Source: Pokkaliibacter sp. MBI-7 (GTDB lineage Bacteria; Pseudomonadota; Gammaproteobacteria; Pseudomonadales; Balneatricaceae). Taken from it: a stretch of DNA of 64,000 nt. The stretch lies in the NCBI RefSeq assembly GCF_029846635.1, contig NZ_JARVTG010000001.1, positions 4,341,145 to 4,405,144 on the forward strand, read 5' to 3'. How positions within the stretch are numbered: the first letter of the stretch is position 1; each line of letters starts with the position of its first letter. This document shows, piece by piece, positions 25,771-33,330 of the stretch. Under the pieces are notes generated by a model. It saw only the letters and a list, made by a program, of their open reading frames with translations, was not told where the DNA came from and did no database searches. Both the position numbers and the translations under genes were made by a program.

Positions 25771-27317
25771 GCTGGTGTCATATTTAAAAGAGAGTGAGGA
25801 AGATCAACTGTTTTATGTTAAGTACGACTCTGAAGAAAATGAAATACTATTCTATCACAACAAGGAATTGTTGAGATCTTATCCAGGACTTCTAGAGTCT
25901 GAAATTAGAACCGATTATGCGATAAATATAGAGCTGGTTATTTTTCATTTTGAAAGTGGAAGGAACTCAAAACAAGTATCACCATTGAATAGAAGAATTC
26001 ATGATAGTGCACTCTATCCATTGGTTTATATAAATAGAAACTTATTCAATAACAACATTATCTTTGACCCAGAACTTCTTAGAAAGTCCAAGTCTACATT
26101 GGCCTTGCCCCAGATGATTGGCAGGATTAATCTGACAAGTCAGAGTAATGAGCTGGAGTTTAATTCGGACAGGACTAATTTTGTTGAAAATACACTGACG
26201 AAAAAAATAGTTAAGGATTTAAGAACACTGAATGAAGAAATCCAGACTAAAGGCTCTGAGTTAAAAAGAGAACTTAAAAGTAAACATGGAGGCCAGCTCC
26301 CAACTGGTAAAGCAATCGAAGTTCCAGAAGCTGAAGAGAATAAAATAAAGGTCGCAGCTATACTCATTAATCGGCAGTTGCCTTCATCTTATTTCATTCC
26401 TTCTGAACAAATTGATTTGGAGGATTATATTTATCAAGTAAGAAATAGTCGTGGAGAGGAGGTTGGTAAAAACAATGTGGAAATTGCTGTAGATAGCACC
26501 TTAGTGAATAATAGAATTTTGCCATCTATTGAGGACGTATGTGAAAAAGTAGTCTCTTTCAGATATAGAGATGAGCATACAGACCTGGTGTTGTCTGAAG
26601 TTGTTTTGAGGTTTGAAAGAAAAAATTCAAATGTTGCAGGTGAACCAAAAAATAAGTCTATATTTACAATAGAATCTAATTCCGAGTATAAGATTAAGGA
26701 AGGTGTTGTCTCTAATTTAATTTATGCGATTGATAAAGCCTATTTGACAAGGAGTCGAGGTGATTATTTACCACTGGTTGCGTGTTCTATTAGGACTATT
26801 TTTGAGTGCTCTGCTAATAAGTTATTAAAATCAAAAAAGCAATGGTTCGCTAAGATTGCTTTTGGCTCCTCAGATAAAGAGGCTAAAAAGGAGTTTGGTA
26901 ATAGTTCGTTGTTGATGGATGTTTTCCATGTTCTGATTTTACTTAAGAAAAATCAGCCCCTTGTGAAAACAATTGCTGATGCTACAGGTATTAGCTTCAG
27001 TACCATGAATAATCTTTTGATTCTAGCAGATTTCAAGAATGCTGTAAGACTTTCAAATGTGGGGGCACACTCCTCATCTAGTTATCTAACGAAGTCTAAA
27101 ATTGAGGAGTGTGCAGACAAGTGTGGTCTATTCGCGGTAATTTGTGATGTGTTGATAAATCTTGACAGTAGCGTTGCTAGTAGTTTTAGCGTTGTCAAAG
27201 TAGATGTTGATGATTTTAGACAAGTCCTAGGGGCATAAGTTTAGATCAATGTACATCACATCATCTTTTATACTGCCTTACGATGAAATGTATGCGGTAG
27301 TGGTGTTAGCCAAAAAG

Positions 27318-27342
27318 AGCAAGGCCCCTCTGGAGCCTTGCT
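27318..27342 (-). terminator. Hairpin with T-run on the minus strand
   Basis: AGCAAGGC / GCCTTGCT, 8-bp stem, followed on the minus strand by CTTTTTGG. No minus-strand gene lies just upstream, so it may act as a bidirectional insulator after the ATPase gene. Confidence 0.45.
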
Positions 27343-27509
27343 GACTGGAATGATTCTATCGTGGTGATGGGTCAAGCAGGCTAGGTTTGGGAACAGCAGA
27401 GACTGGCTGATAGGGCAGGTGGCGTAGCCTGTTGTCCGTGGTAGGATTTTGCGCTTTCAGGTACTGGTGAGGAATGTTGGTACCGCTTCACCTCAGCAAG
27501 GAACGTGCT

Positions 27510-28208
27510 ATGAGCAATCCCAGCGTTTGCCCCACACCCACAGGCTCAGCAGTGACCAGCAATCCCGCCGGTCAGCCCTACCTTGACGAACTCACCCCCA
27601 TCGCCGAATACATGGCCAGAGAGATCAGCACTAACTTGCGTTCTCCTGACGTGCGGGCAATGAAACACCTGAACCATTCCGCTGACTACTTTCTCAATCA
27701 TGCCCGTGAAATGAAAAACTGGGGTTTAGGGGAGTTACTGGACCGGGGTAAAGACAAGGCCAAAGGGCTGACGGCCCGAGAGGCCGCCATGATGATCTGG
27801 ACCATGAAGGTGGCTCAGGATAGTAGCTGGGATCATAAGCCGGTGATTAGTCGGTGCTTTCATCCGCGTGATCCGCAGTCACAGCAGTATCATGCATGGC
27901 ATAACCGCCGCTACTACTACGATATCTGGTCTAACATTCACTATGGCTTTATCGGTACGGCATCCGGTTTTACCAAATCCCAGTTGTTGGATGGAGCAGG
28001 CCTGGAGCAGATTGGAAGTGACTTATTTAGGCTGAACATGCCAGGTCGGAAAGGCCCTGATACAGGGAGGTTAAGAGACTTCGATGATCCCAGAGACCGC
28101 ACCTCAATTCAGTTAGGTATCGATCTTTATCGAAAGAGCCCGGGCGGCCCATCGGCTGCTACGATAGTCACCAGCCTCATCAATAGCTCAGTGAAGTACC
28201 GGACATGA
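27510..28208 (+). CDS. Putative polymorphic toxin type 44-domain protein
   Basis: 232 residues. The C-terminal half carries RYYYDIWSNIHYGFIGTASG then LLDGAGLEQIGS and IQLGIDLY, a pattern I associate with the type-44 polymorphic toxin domain (Ntox44), where a compact catalytic domain contains the NxHYGxxG and GAG motifs. The N-terminus (SNPSVCPTPTGSAV) is low complexity with no signal peptide or delivery domain such as PAAR or Rhs. The start at 27510 follows AAGGA. The next gene overlaps by 4 bp (ATGA), as for a toxin with a paired protein. The family call is from memory and needs a profile search. Confidence 0.55.
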   Translation: MSNPSVCPTPTGSAVTSNPAGQPYLDELTPIAEYMAREISTNLRSPDVRAMKHLNHSADYFLNHAREMKNWGLGELLDRGKDKAKGLTAREAAMMIWTMKVAQDSSWDHKPVISRCFHPRDPQSQQYHAWHNRRYYYDIWSNIHYGFIGTASGFTKSQLLDGAGLEQIGSDLFRLNMPGRKGPDTGRLRDFDDPRDRTSIQLGIDLYRKSPGGPSAATIVTSLINSSVKYRT

Positions 28209-28600
28209 AACATTGGTTAGGCGTGCTAGCTACTCTGCTGATCGCACTCTGGTGGTACTACTTGCCATCAGGGCCAGTATGCTTTGTAGAGATCGAGTTT
28301 ATTGCTCCAGATGGAACAGCACCGTTGTCCACGGCAGAAATTCTGTCAGGGGTTGATAAAGTAACACTTGCGAATATTCAGCCTGGAGAAAGCCAAACCG
28401 CTCGTATCTATCCTGGAGATGCTTCAGAAAACGAGATTGTGCTGTTTGTGAATCGCTATCCTACTTCCACTGAAAATAATAACTGGAGTGGCCAACGCTA
28501 CTACCCTCCAGGCACTGCTTTCCGTACCCATATCCAGATTGATCAGGAGGGTAAGGTGATTTCTGAGAAGTCCTGTCAGTTACCGTGCTCCTTTGACTGA
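28205..28600 (+). CDS. Membrane-anchored partner of the type-44-like protein
   Basis: 131 residues: a single N-terminal hydrophobic helix (HWLGVLATLLIALWWYYLP) acting as signal anchor or signal peptide, then a beta-rich periplasmic domain with two cysteine pairs possible (CFVEIEF; SCQLPC near the end). Not a recognised family. Its start codon overlaps the stop of the toxin-like gene, so the two are made together. It may be an immunity protein placed in the periplasm, implying a periplasmic target for the toxin (inference). Confidence 0.5.
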   Translation: MKHWLGVLATLLIALWWYYLPSGPVCFVEIEFIAPDGTAPLSTAEILSGVDKVTLANIQPGESQTARIYPGDASENEIVLFVNRYPTSTENNNWSGQRYYPPGTAFRTHIQIDQEGKVISEKSCQLPCSFD

Positions 28601-28628
28601 TTCTGCTGGTTTGTGTTTGTCTTAGATG

Positions 28629-28653
28629 AGTAAGGCCCCACTGGGGCCTTACT
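28629..28653. terminator. Strong hairpin between convergent units
   Basis: 11-bp stem AGTAAGGCCCC / GGGGCCTTACT with a 3-nt loop, 30 bp after the stop of the plus-strand unit and 33 bp before the end of the minus-strand gene. No long T-run, but it is well placed as a shared terminator. Confidence 0.6.
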
Positions 28654-28685
28654 GCATTAGGGTGAAGTTAAACGGGCAGGTTGGT

Positions 28686-29021
28686 TTAGTCTGTCAGTGT
28701 ATCCGTGCTCCACACGTGTTGCAGATCCTGTATGTGCTCGTAGCCATCGGCGACTAGCCGTTGCTGCAGACGATCTGCATCTACTCCCTGGATCTCATCG
28801 GGAGAGAAGCGAACCACGACCCAACCGGGTTTATCCGGGTTGAGATGAGTGGCTAGTTTCTGCAATGCATCCAGGATAGATGCCTTTGCAGTGCCCGCTG
28901 GATCCGTGCCTTCGCCATAGGCAGGATGAGGGTCATAGAAGATGTCTCCCATGTTCTGTACTGCCTGGGTAGCCAGTTGCTCAATCAATTGGCTCAGAGA
29001 GTTCTCTGCGTCAGTGTTCAT
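28686..29021 (-). CDS. ICE-associated hypothetical protein
   Basis: 111 residues, acidic, no membrane segment or signal. Contains PGWVVVRFSPDEIQGVD and a helical N-terminus. I do not recognise the family. AAGGA precedes the start. It lies 12 bp downstream of the methylase-like gene on the same strand, so the two are probably one transcript in the accessory block of the element. Confidence 0.55.
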   Translation of the reverse strand: MNTDAENSLSQLIEQLATQAVQNMGDIFYDPHPAYGEGTDPAGTAKASILDALQKLATHLNPDKPGWVVVRFSPDEIQGVDADRLQQRLVADGYEHIQDLQHVWSTDTLTD

Positions 29022-29033
29022 GAGTGCATGTCC

Positions 29034-29972
29034 TTATGCTGCGACAGGTGTTGGCTTGGTAGTGACGGTATAGGTTGCCCGTGGACTTTCAATCAGAGAA
29101 AGCTGGGTCAGAGGTGCGATACGGTCTGTATAGCGTACTGCTTCCGTTTCCGTACTGACCTCATCGGCTGCATTGACCTCACCGACTGGCGATGTGGCTG
29201 GTTCAGTGATGACGTGACCCACCTTCTGATCCTGATCTGCCCCGTCTTGTAGCAGTTTCCGCATGGCCTCTGCCTGAGTTCTACGCCGTAGTTTGGCGCT
29301 CCAATCGCCGAGGTAGTGGGCGAGGGTGTACATACGCCGACTGAATGCCATCGACAACGTGTTGCCGATGATAACCTCTGCTGGAATATGCAGGAGGGTC
29401 AGCTGGATGTAGCACATCCATGCAGCAATCGGGTCAATGTCGATTCCCTGTGCCCACATCTGTTGCTGGGGTGCATGCCCTCCGTTCCGCAGTTCTTCTG
29501 CGACAGCGATGATCATGCCCCCTGCACCGCAGGCAGGATCACTGACAGTGACAAAGCCATACAGATTATTGGCGAACGCATCATTATTACCGATGTTAAG
29601 CCGGGCAAGCATTCTCGACATCGAAAACGGGGTGAAAAACTGTCCCAGGTGACCTGATGAGATGTCCAGGCTCATGTAGAGTTCTCCCAGCACGTCACGG
29701 GGATGGCTCTCCAGTTCCATGGTGAGTACAGCGAACAGTTGGGTGAAGCGCATCACATCGTCTTTCTCATACTGCTTTACGATGTCGAGGTATTGCTGCT
29801 CCAGCGCCTGATCAAACGCCGCAGCGTTGTGTAGTGCGATACCTGACACCGTTACGAAGTCAGAAAACACTTTATAGCGGTGATGGTAGCGCGCAGTCTG
29901 GTTGAAGAGGGAGATGAACTCACGGGTACTCGCCGACTGGACTGTCGCCGTCACTTTTTCGGATGGGGTCAT
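29034..29972 (-). CDS. N-6 adenine DNA methylase-like protein, catalytic motif missing
   Basis: 312 residues resembling HsdM-type methylases: GQFFTPFSMSRMLARL (motif X region) and the AdoMet-binding motif I VSDPACGAGGMI are clear. The catalytic motif IV (N/D-PP-Y/F) expected after motif V is replaced by VIIGNTLSM, so methyl transfer is doubtful. Similar truncated methylase-like proteins are common in PFGI-1-type ICEs and plasmids, with unknown function. The C-terminal 90 residues are variable. Expressed with 28686-29021. Confidence 0.75.
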   Translation of the reverse strand: MTPSEKVTATVQSASTREFISLFNQTARYHHRYKVFSDFVTVSGIALHNAAAFDQALEQQYLDIVKQYEKDDVMRFTQLFAVLTMELESHPRDVLGELYMSLDISSGHLGQFFTPFSMSRMLARLNIGNNDAFANNLYGFVTVSDPACGAGGMIIAVAEELRNGGHAPQQQMWAQGIDIDPIAAWMCYIQLTLLHIPAEVIIGNTLSMAFSRRMYTLAHYLGDWSAKLRRRTQAEAMRKLLQDGADQDQKVGHVITEPATSPVGEVNAADEVSTETEAVRYTDRIAPLTQLSLIESPRATYTVTTKPTPVAA

Positions 29973-29989
29973 GATTGAGTCTCTGTGGT

Positions 29990-30020
29990 GAGGAAAAAGA
30001 AAAAGGCCCCGAAGGGCCTG
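29990..30020 (-). terminator. Terminator of the anti-restriction gene
   Basis: On the minus strand AGGCCC-TTCG-GGGCCT followed by TTTTTCTTTTT, 35 bp after the stop at 30055. Confidence 0.75.
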
Positions 30021-30054
30021 AGTGAGAAGAGGATTCCAGTGAAGTTGAGAGAGG

Positions 30055-30483
30055 TCAGTCGATGGCTCTTAGAATGCTGCTTGCTTCGGCATGCGCACAG
30101 GCAAAGTCTCTGAGTCTGTAGAAACTCTCACCAACGTCGTCGTTATTTGTTTTCCATGCCAACATGTTGAGCGTAAACAGCGAGGCGACGATGCCGGCGG
30201 CATCAAAGCTCATGCTTCCAGTAAAGTGATTACTAGGGACTTCAAGCGTCAGTTGACCCTCTCCTATCGGGGCCATGTAGACCCCTCGATTCGACAGCGC
30301 GAAGAACTGCCATTGTCCACCGTGGTAGGCGTCGGCGTAGCTATCAAGCTGACGAAAGGTGTTCATCTCAAAGAGGATGGCATGGGCAGGCTTGCCTCCC
30401 AGATACTGAGAGAGCGTACTGCCAACATCGTCTGGCTGAATAAGGGTGCGGGTGATGCGGTTTTCTGAGGTCAGTGTCGACAT
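30055..30483 (-). CDS. Anti-restriction protein, ArdB/KlcA family
   Basis: 142 residues. The family core appears as YHGGQWQFFALSNRGVYMAP, followed by LTLEVPSNHFTGSMSFDAAG. ArdB/KlcA proteins protect incoming plasmids and ICEs from type I restriction without a DNA-mimic charge pattern. Start at 30483 is supported by GGAGATCACC directly before it; four extra codons upstream are not. Preceded by the hairpin leader at 30503-30544 shared with neighbouring accessory genes. Confidence 0.82.
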   Translation of the reverse strand: MSTLTSENRITRTLIQPDDVGSTLSQYLGGKPAHAILFEMNTFRQLDSYADAYHGGQWQFFALSNRGVYMAPIGEGQLTLEVPSNHFTGSMSFDAAGIVASLFTLNMLAWKTNNDDVGESFYRLRDFACAHAEASSILRAID

Positions 30484-30502
30484 GGTGATCTCCATAAAAT
30501 AA

Positions 30503-30544
30503 GCACGGAGATACCGCCCGCTGGGGAGGTATCCCCATGCGGGC
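30503..30544 (-). promoter_or_regulatory. Shared hairpin leader, copy A (upstream of the anti-restriction gene)
   Basis: On the minus strand CCCGC-ATGGGGATACCTCCCC-AGCGGG then CGGTATCTCCGTGC, ending about 20 nt before the start codon: a GGGGA...TCCCC hairpin nested in a CCCGC/GCGGG stem. Same layout as copies B-E. Confidence 0.6.
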
Positions 30545-30584
30545 TGGTTGAGAAGCGTGCCTGGTGTCAGGCTATAAGCGTGAG

Positions 30585-30986
30585 TTAAACGCCGGGCTCA
30601 GTACGAGCTGGGCGTGAGTGTGACAGGTGTATATGTTTCACCGAGCCGAAGACCTGATGCCAGGGCGTGCGGTGTTCGATATACATATCCTGGTGAGTGT
30701 CATAGCTACCCGCCCGAAAGGCGTTGATAGTCTCATGCACTTCATCCCGAGTAGGACCTCCTTCCCATCGCACAATGATCTCGGTGAAACCATTCATCCG
30801 AACAGAGAACGTATGGCCAGGAAAACGGTGTTTCAGTGAAGCACGGATATTCCGTGACGCGAGCTTGGTGCTGTAGACATCGCCTGCGCCTGTTCGTTGC
30901 AGGTGCCGGTATTCAGCCGCCTGGCTGAGCCGTTTAACTTCGTCACTGAACCGCTTGTTAGCGGCCAGGATGTCCGTTGCGTTCAT
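30585..30986 (-). CDS. LPD29-like ICE accessory protein
   Basis: 133 residues. The segment NIRASLKHRFPGHTFSVRM and TEIIVRWEGGPTRDEVHETI fits the large-polyvalent-protein-associated domain 29 found alone on plasmids and ICEs; function unknown. The start at 30986 follows GGAGATCAACC. Leader copy B lies just upstream. Confidence 0.65.
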   Translation of the reverse strand: MNATDILAANKRFSDEVKRLSQAAEYRHLQRTGAGDVYSTKLASRNIRASLKHRFPGHTFSVRMNGFTEIIVRWEGGPTRDEVHETINAFRAGSYDTHQDMYIEHRTPWHQVFGSVKHIHLSHSRPARTEPGV

Positions 30987-31007
30987 GGTTGATCTCCGAA
31001 AAGGGTT

Positions 31008-31050
31008 GCACGGAGACACCACCCACCGGGGACAGTATCCCCGAGTGGGT
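31008..31050 (-). promoter_or_regulatory. Shared hairpin leader, copy B
   Basis: Minus strand ACCCACTCGGGGATACTGTC followed by CCCGGTGGGTGGTGTCTCCGTGC: GGGGA/TCCCC inside CCCAC/GTGGG. It precedes the LPD29-like gene by about 20 nt. Confidence 0.6.
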
Positions 31051-31108
31051 GAGGTGAAGTGGCCTGATAGTTCAGGCGGGCTATACGTCGAGCATCGATG
31101 ACTGACTC

Positions 31109-31165
31109 TCAGGCCACGTTAATCATGACACCGGGTTGAGCCAGGGTGATGCAGGTTGAGTACAT
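31109..31165 (-). CDS. 18-residue peptide ORF behind a shared leader
   Basis: MYSTCITLAQPGVMINVA, preceded by GGAG at 8-nt spacing and by leader copy C. Hydrophobic small peptide or the 5' stub of a lost gene. It is the only frame that the leader could serve here. Confidence 0.35.
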   Translation of the reverse strand: MYSTCITLAQPGVMINVA

Positions 31166-31180
31166 GATGGGGCTCCAAGA

Positions 31181-31223
31181 GCGGGAGACACATCGCCCCA
31201 GCGGAAGTGTGTCCCGCATGGGT
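31181..31223 (-). promoter_or_regulatory. Shared hairpin leader, copy C
   Basis: Minus strand ACCCATGCGGGACACACTTC then CGCTGGGGCGATGTGTCTCCCGC: arms GCGGGAGACAC / GTGTGTCCCGC. Precedes the 18-codon ORF. Confidence 0.55.
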
Positions 31224-31313
31224 AGAAGAGTGAATGGGCGATCTGTAGCGAGCGCTACTGTCACCGAAATGAAGAACAGCAAGGCCTCCTGATATGAGAT
31301 GTCATCATCGTCA

Positions 31314-31355
31314 GACAGGTGACCACCCAGCGGGGCTAGCCGCTTTGGGGTGAGA
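31314..31355 (-). promoter_or_regulatory. Shared hairpin leader, copy E (divergent)
   Basis: Minus strand CTCACCCCAAAGCGGCTAGC then CCCGCTGGGTGGTCACCTG, the least conserved copy. It lies between the end of the membrane coiled-coil gene and the short ORF region. Confidence 0.45.
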
Positions 31356-31357
31356 AA

Positions 31358-31654
31358 CTATGGCATCAGCATGTAGCGCATTGCGGTCAGAACGATGCCT
31401 ATCCCTACAACCATCAGGCCGCCAAGGCGAACTGTTAGCTGCAGGCCCAATTTGTCGATCTTGTGTTCCAGTTTTTGCTCAATGCTGTCAACACGGTGGT
31501 TGAGGCGTTGCTCTAGTAACTGGAGATCGCTTTTGGTAGCCAAGCTATCGGACATCGCATTCTCCAAGGCATCAACAACAGCCTGAGCTTTATCTTCAGG
31601 AATGTTGGCAGATACCAGCGCTGCATACAGAGCGATATTTAATTGTAAGTGCAT
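31358..31654 (-). CDS. Small coiled-coil membrane protein, DUF1640-like
   Basis: 98 residues: helical N-terminus (IPEDKAQAVVDALENAMSDS), a coiled coil (ATKSDLQLLEQRLNHRVDSI), then one C-terminal membrane helix (LGGLMVVGIGIVLTAMRYML). This is the layout of DUF1640/CCDC90-like bacterial proteins, common on ICEs and in phages, with no established role. The start at 31654 follows TGGAGA. Leader copy D precedes it. Confidence 0.65.
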   Translation of the reverse strand: MHLQLNIALYAALVSANIPEDKAQAVVDALENAMSDSLATKSDLQLLEQRLNHRVDSIEQKLEHKIDKLGLQLTVRLGGLMVVGIGIVLTAMRYMLMP

Positions 31655-31673
31655 AAAAGGTCTCCAGTTGAAA

Positions 31674-31713
31674 ACGGGAGACCACCCGTGGGGATGTCTC
31701 CCGCAGGGGTGTG
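31674..31713 (-). promoter_or_regulatory. Shared hairpin leader, copy D
   Basis: Minus strand ACACCCCTGCGGGAGACATC then CCCACGGGTGGTCTCCCGT: GGGAGAC/GTCTCCC arms around a CCCACGGG centre. Ends about 20 nt before the start of the coiled-coil gene. Confidence 0.6.
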
Positions 31714-32038
31714 AAAAATATAGTGAAGTCGGTGCCAGTCTCAGTAACTGAGTGCGTGTCTTCGCCAGGAGCTGAGGCACATCGCGCATGGTTTGCCGAG
31801 CTGATCAGCGATCAGTGCCACCTGATCGGCAGTGGCTGGGGTTCAGTCAACAGACTGATACACAGGAGTAATGATCAGGGAGGGGAGGGATGGGCGTCAA
31901 GCCTTACGAATATCAGTTACTTTGAAGTACCGTATTGTGTGAGTCATCAAAATTGAAGTGATCTACCTGATCACTCAAAGCGCATTACTGAACCGCCCCG
32001 GCTTTCGCGGAGGCTCCAACTTTTGAGAAGATGGAGCC

Positions 32039-32358
32039 ATGAAAAAGAACAGCAAGTTTTCCCCTGAAGTCCGTGAGCGTGCGGTACGGATGATGTTTGA
32101 GCAGCGCGGTGAGCATGAGTCTCAGTGGGCTGCGATCGTATCGATCGCCAGCAAGATAGGCTGTAACCCACAGACGTTGTGTAACTGGGTGCGCCAGTAT
32201 GAGCGTGATACGGGTCAGCGTGATTGACCACTCGCGAGCAGGAGCGGATCAGGTCGTTGGAGCGCGAGGTGCGGGAGCTGCGCAAAACCAACGAGATCCT
32301 GCGTCTGGCCAGCGCGTTTTTTGCCCAGGCGGAGCTCGACCGCCGCTTCAAGTCATAA
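32039..32358 (+). pseudogene. IS3-family OrfA, frameshifted
   Basis: MKKNSKFSPEVRERAVRMMF plus IGCNPQTLCNWVRQYERDTG is the OrfA helix-turn-helix. The frame stops at 32227, but the rest of OrfA (LTTREQERIRSLEREVREL to AELDRRFKS, a leucine zipper) continues in another frame to 32358. A small deletion near 32222 has therefore broken it. The normal programmed -1 shift into OrfB would occur near 32350. Confidence 0.75.
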
Positions 32359-33254
32359 GATCGTTCATCGACCAACAGCGGGCGCGGTTCGGGGTCGAGC
32401 CGCTCTGCAAGGTTCTGCAGATTGCCCCGTCCGCTTACCGGCGCCATGTTGCACGACAACGTCAGCCGGACCTGCGCAGCCGCCGAGACAAGCGCGATGA
32501 GGCGCTCAGCCACGACATTCGGCGGGTCTGGGAAGAGAACCTGCAGGTCTACGGTGCTGACAAGGTGTGGCGTGCGCTCAAGCGCCAGGGCGTTGCCGTG
32601 GCCCGCTGTACGGTGGAGCGATTGATGAAGCGTTTAGGACTGCATGGCGTACGCCGGGGCAAGGCGGTGCGAACCCCCCATGGAGATGAAAGCAGGCCCT
32701 GCCCGCTGGATCGGGTTAATCGGCAGTTCGTAGCCCAGCGCCCCAACCAGCTATGGGTCTCGGATTTCACCTATGTTTCGACCTGGCAAGGGTTCGTGTA
32801 TGTGGCCTTCGTGGTGGATGTATTCTCGCGTTTCATTGTCGGCTGGCGCGTGAGCCGCAGCATGAGCACCGACTTCGTGCTGGATGCGCTGGAGCAGGCG
32901 CTATACGCCCGACGGCCAGAGCGGAACGCGCTGATCCACCACAGCGACCGGGGCTCGCAGTATGTGTCGCTGCGTTACAGCGAGCGGCTGGCTGAGATGG
33001 GGGTCGCGCCATCGGTGGGCAGCAAGGGCGACAGCTACGACAACGCGCTGGCAGAGACGATCAACGGTCTGTACAAGGCCGAAGTGATCCACCGGCGCCG
33101 CTGGCGCAGCCTGGAAGAGGTGGAACTGGCGACCCTCAATTGGGTGTCGTGGTTCAATCACCAGCGGCTGCTTGAGCCACTTGGCTATATTCCACCGGCA
33201 GAAGCTGAGGCAAACTACTACCGCAACCTCGGGAGTCAGGCCATTGCGGCTTGA
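32355..33254 (+). CDS. IS3-family OrfB transposase (rve integrase domain)
   Basis: About 299 residues. HTH_21 region (ALSHDIRRVWEENLQVYGAD) followed by the rve core with DDE residues in VSDFTYVSTW, LIHHSDRGSQYVS and DNALAETINGLYK (D, D, 35 residues, E). It has no good start of its own and is normally made by frameshifting from OrfA, which is damaged here, so this copy is probably not autonomous. Confidence 0.85.
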   Translation: MRSFIDQQRARFGVEPLCKVLQIAPSAYRRHVARQRQPDLRSRRDKRDEALSHDIRRVWEENLQVYGADKVWRALKRQGVAVARCTVERLMKRLGLHGVRRGKAVRTPHGDESRPCPLDRVNRQFVAQRPNQLWVSDFTYVSTWQGFVYVAFVVDVFSRFIVGWRVSRSMSTDFVLDALEQALYARRPERNALIHHSDRGSQYVSLRYSERLAEMGVAPSVGSKGDSYDNALAETINGLYKAEVIHRRRWRSLEEVELATLNWVSWFNHQRLLEPLGYIPPAEAEANYYRNLGSQAIAA

Positions 33255-33330
33255 CTCAAACCAACCAGCCTCCGCAAAACTCGGGGTGGTTCACATTGAG
33301 TCCTAAATCGATTGGAATGGGATGTCCTTA

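Larger units (their letters stand above)
24107..27238 (+). pseudogene. GHKL (Hsp90/MutL/MORC-like) ATPase with HEPN-like C-terminus, interrupted by an IS
   Basis: Removing the IS (24735-25770) and one copy of the 8-bp duplication restores an uninterrupted 695-codon gene (24107-24734 joined to 25779-27238). The N-terminal GHKL fold has the N-box ELIKNAYD (Asn33, Asp36), G1 DHGNGMG (57-63), an RSSKIYG lid element and G2 GSKGLGFLAAFKFG (95-108), like MORC/MutL-type ATPases reported in restriction-modification operons. The middle is coiled and charged (LNEEIQTKGSELKREL). The last 100 residues are helical and contain R-x6-H (about Arg633-His640, RLSNVGAH), resembling HEPN/DUF4145 domains (inference). 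As it stands the gene is broken, but the frame is otherwise undamaged, so the insertion is recent. Confidence 0.75.
31989..33293 (+). mobile_element. IS3-family insertion sequence
   Basis: 1305 bp with terminal inverted repeats starting TGAACC (left TGAACCGCCCCGGCTTTCGC, right end read inward TGAACCACCCCGAGTTTTGC, then GGAGGCT in both). Ends are 5'-TG...CA-3' as usual for the family. No clear 3-4 bp target duplication is visible (left flank TAC, right flank CAT). It separates the ICE accessory genes from the AT-rich cassette. Confidence 0.9.

Noticed and set aside
31711..31956. Plus-strand frame left of the IS3 element
   Set aside because: No start signal or family features; it spans a leader copy and intergenic DNA.
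32199..32354. Upstream extension of the IS3 OrfB frame from 32199
   Set aside because: The residues before about 32355 are unlike OrfB; the OrfA leucine zipper is encoded there in another frame.
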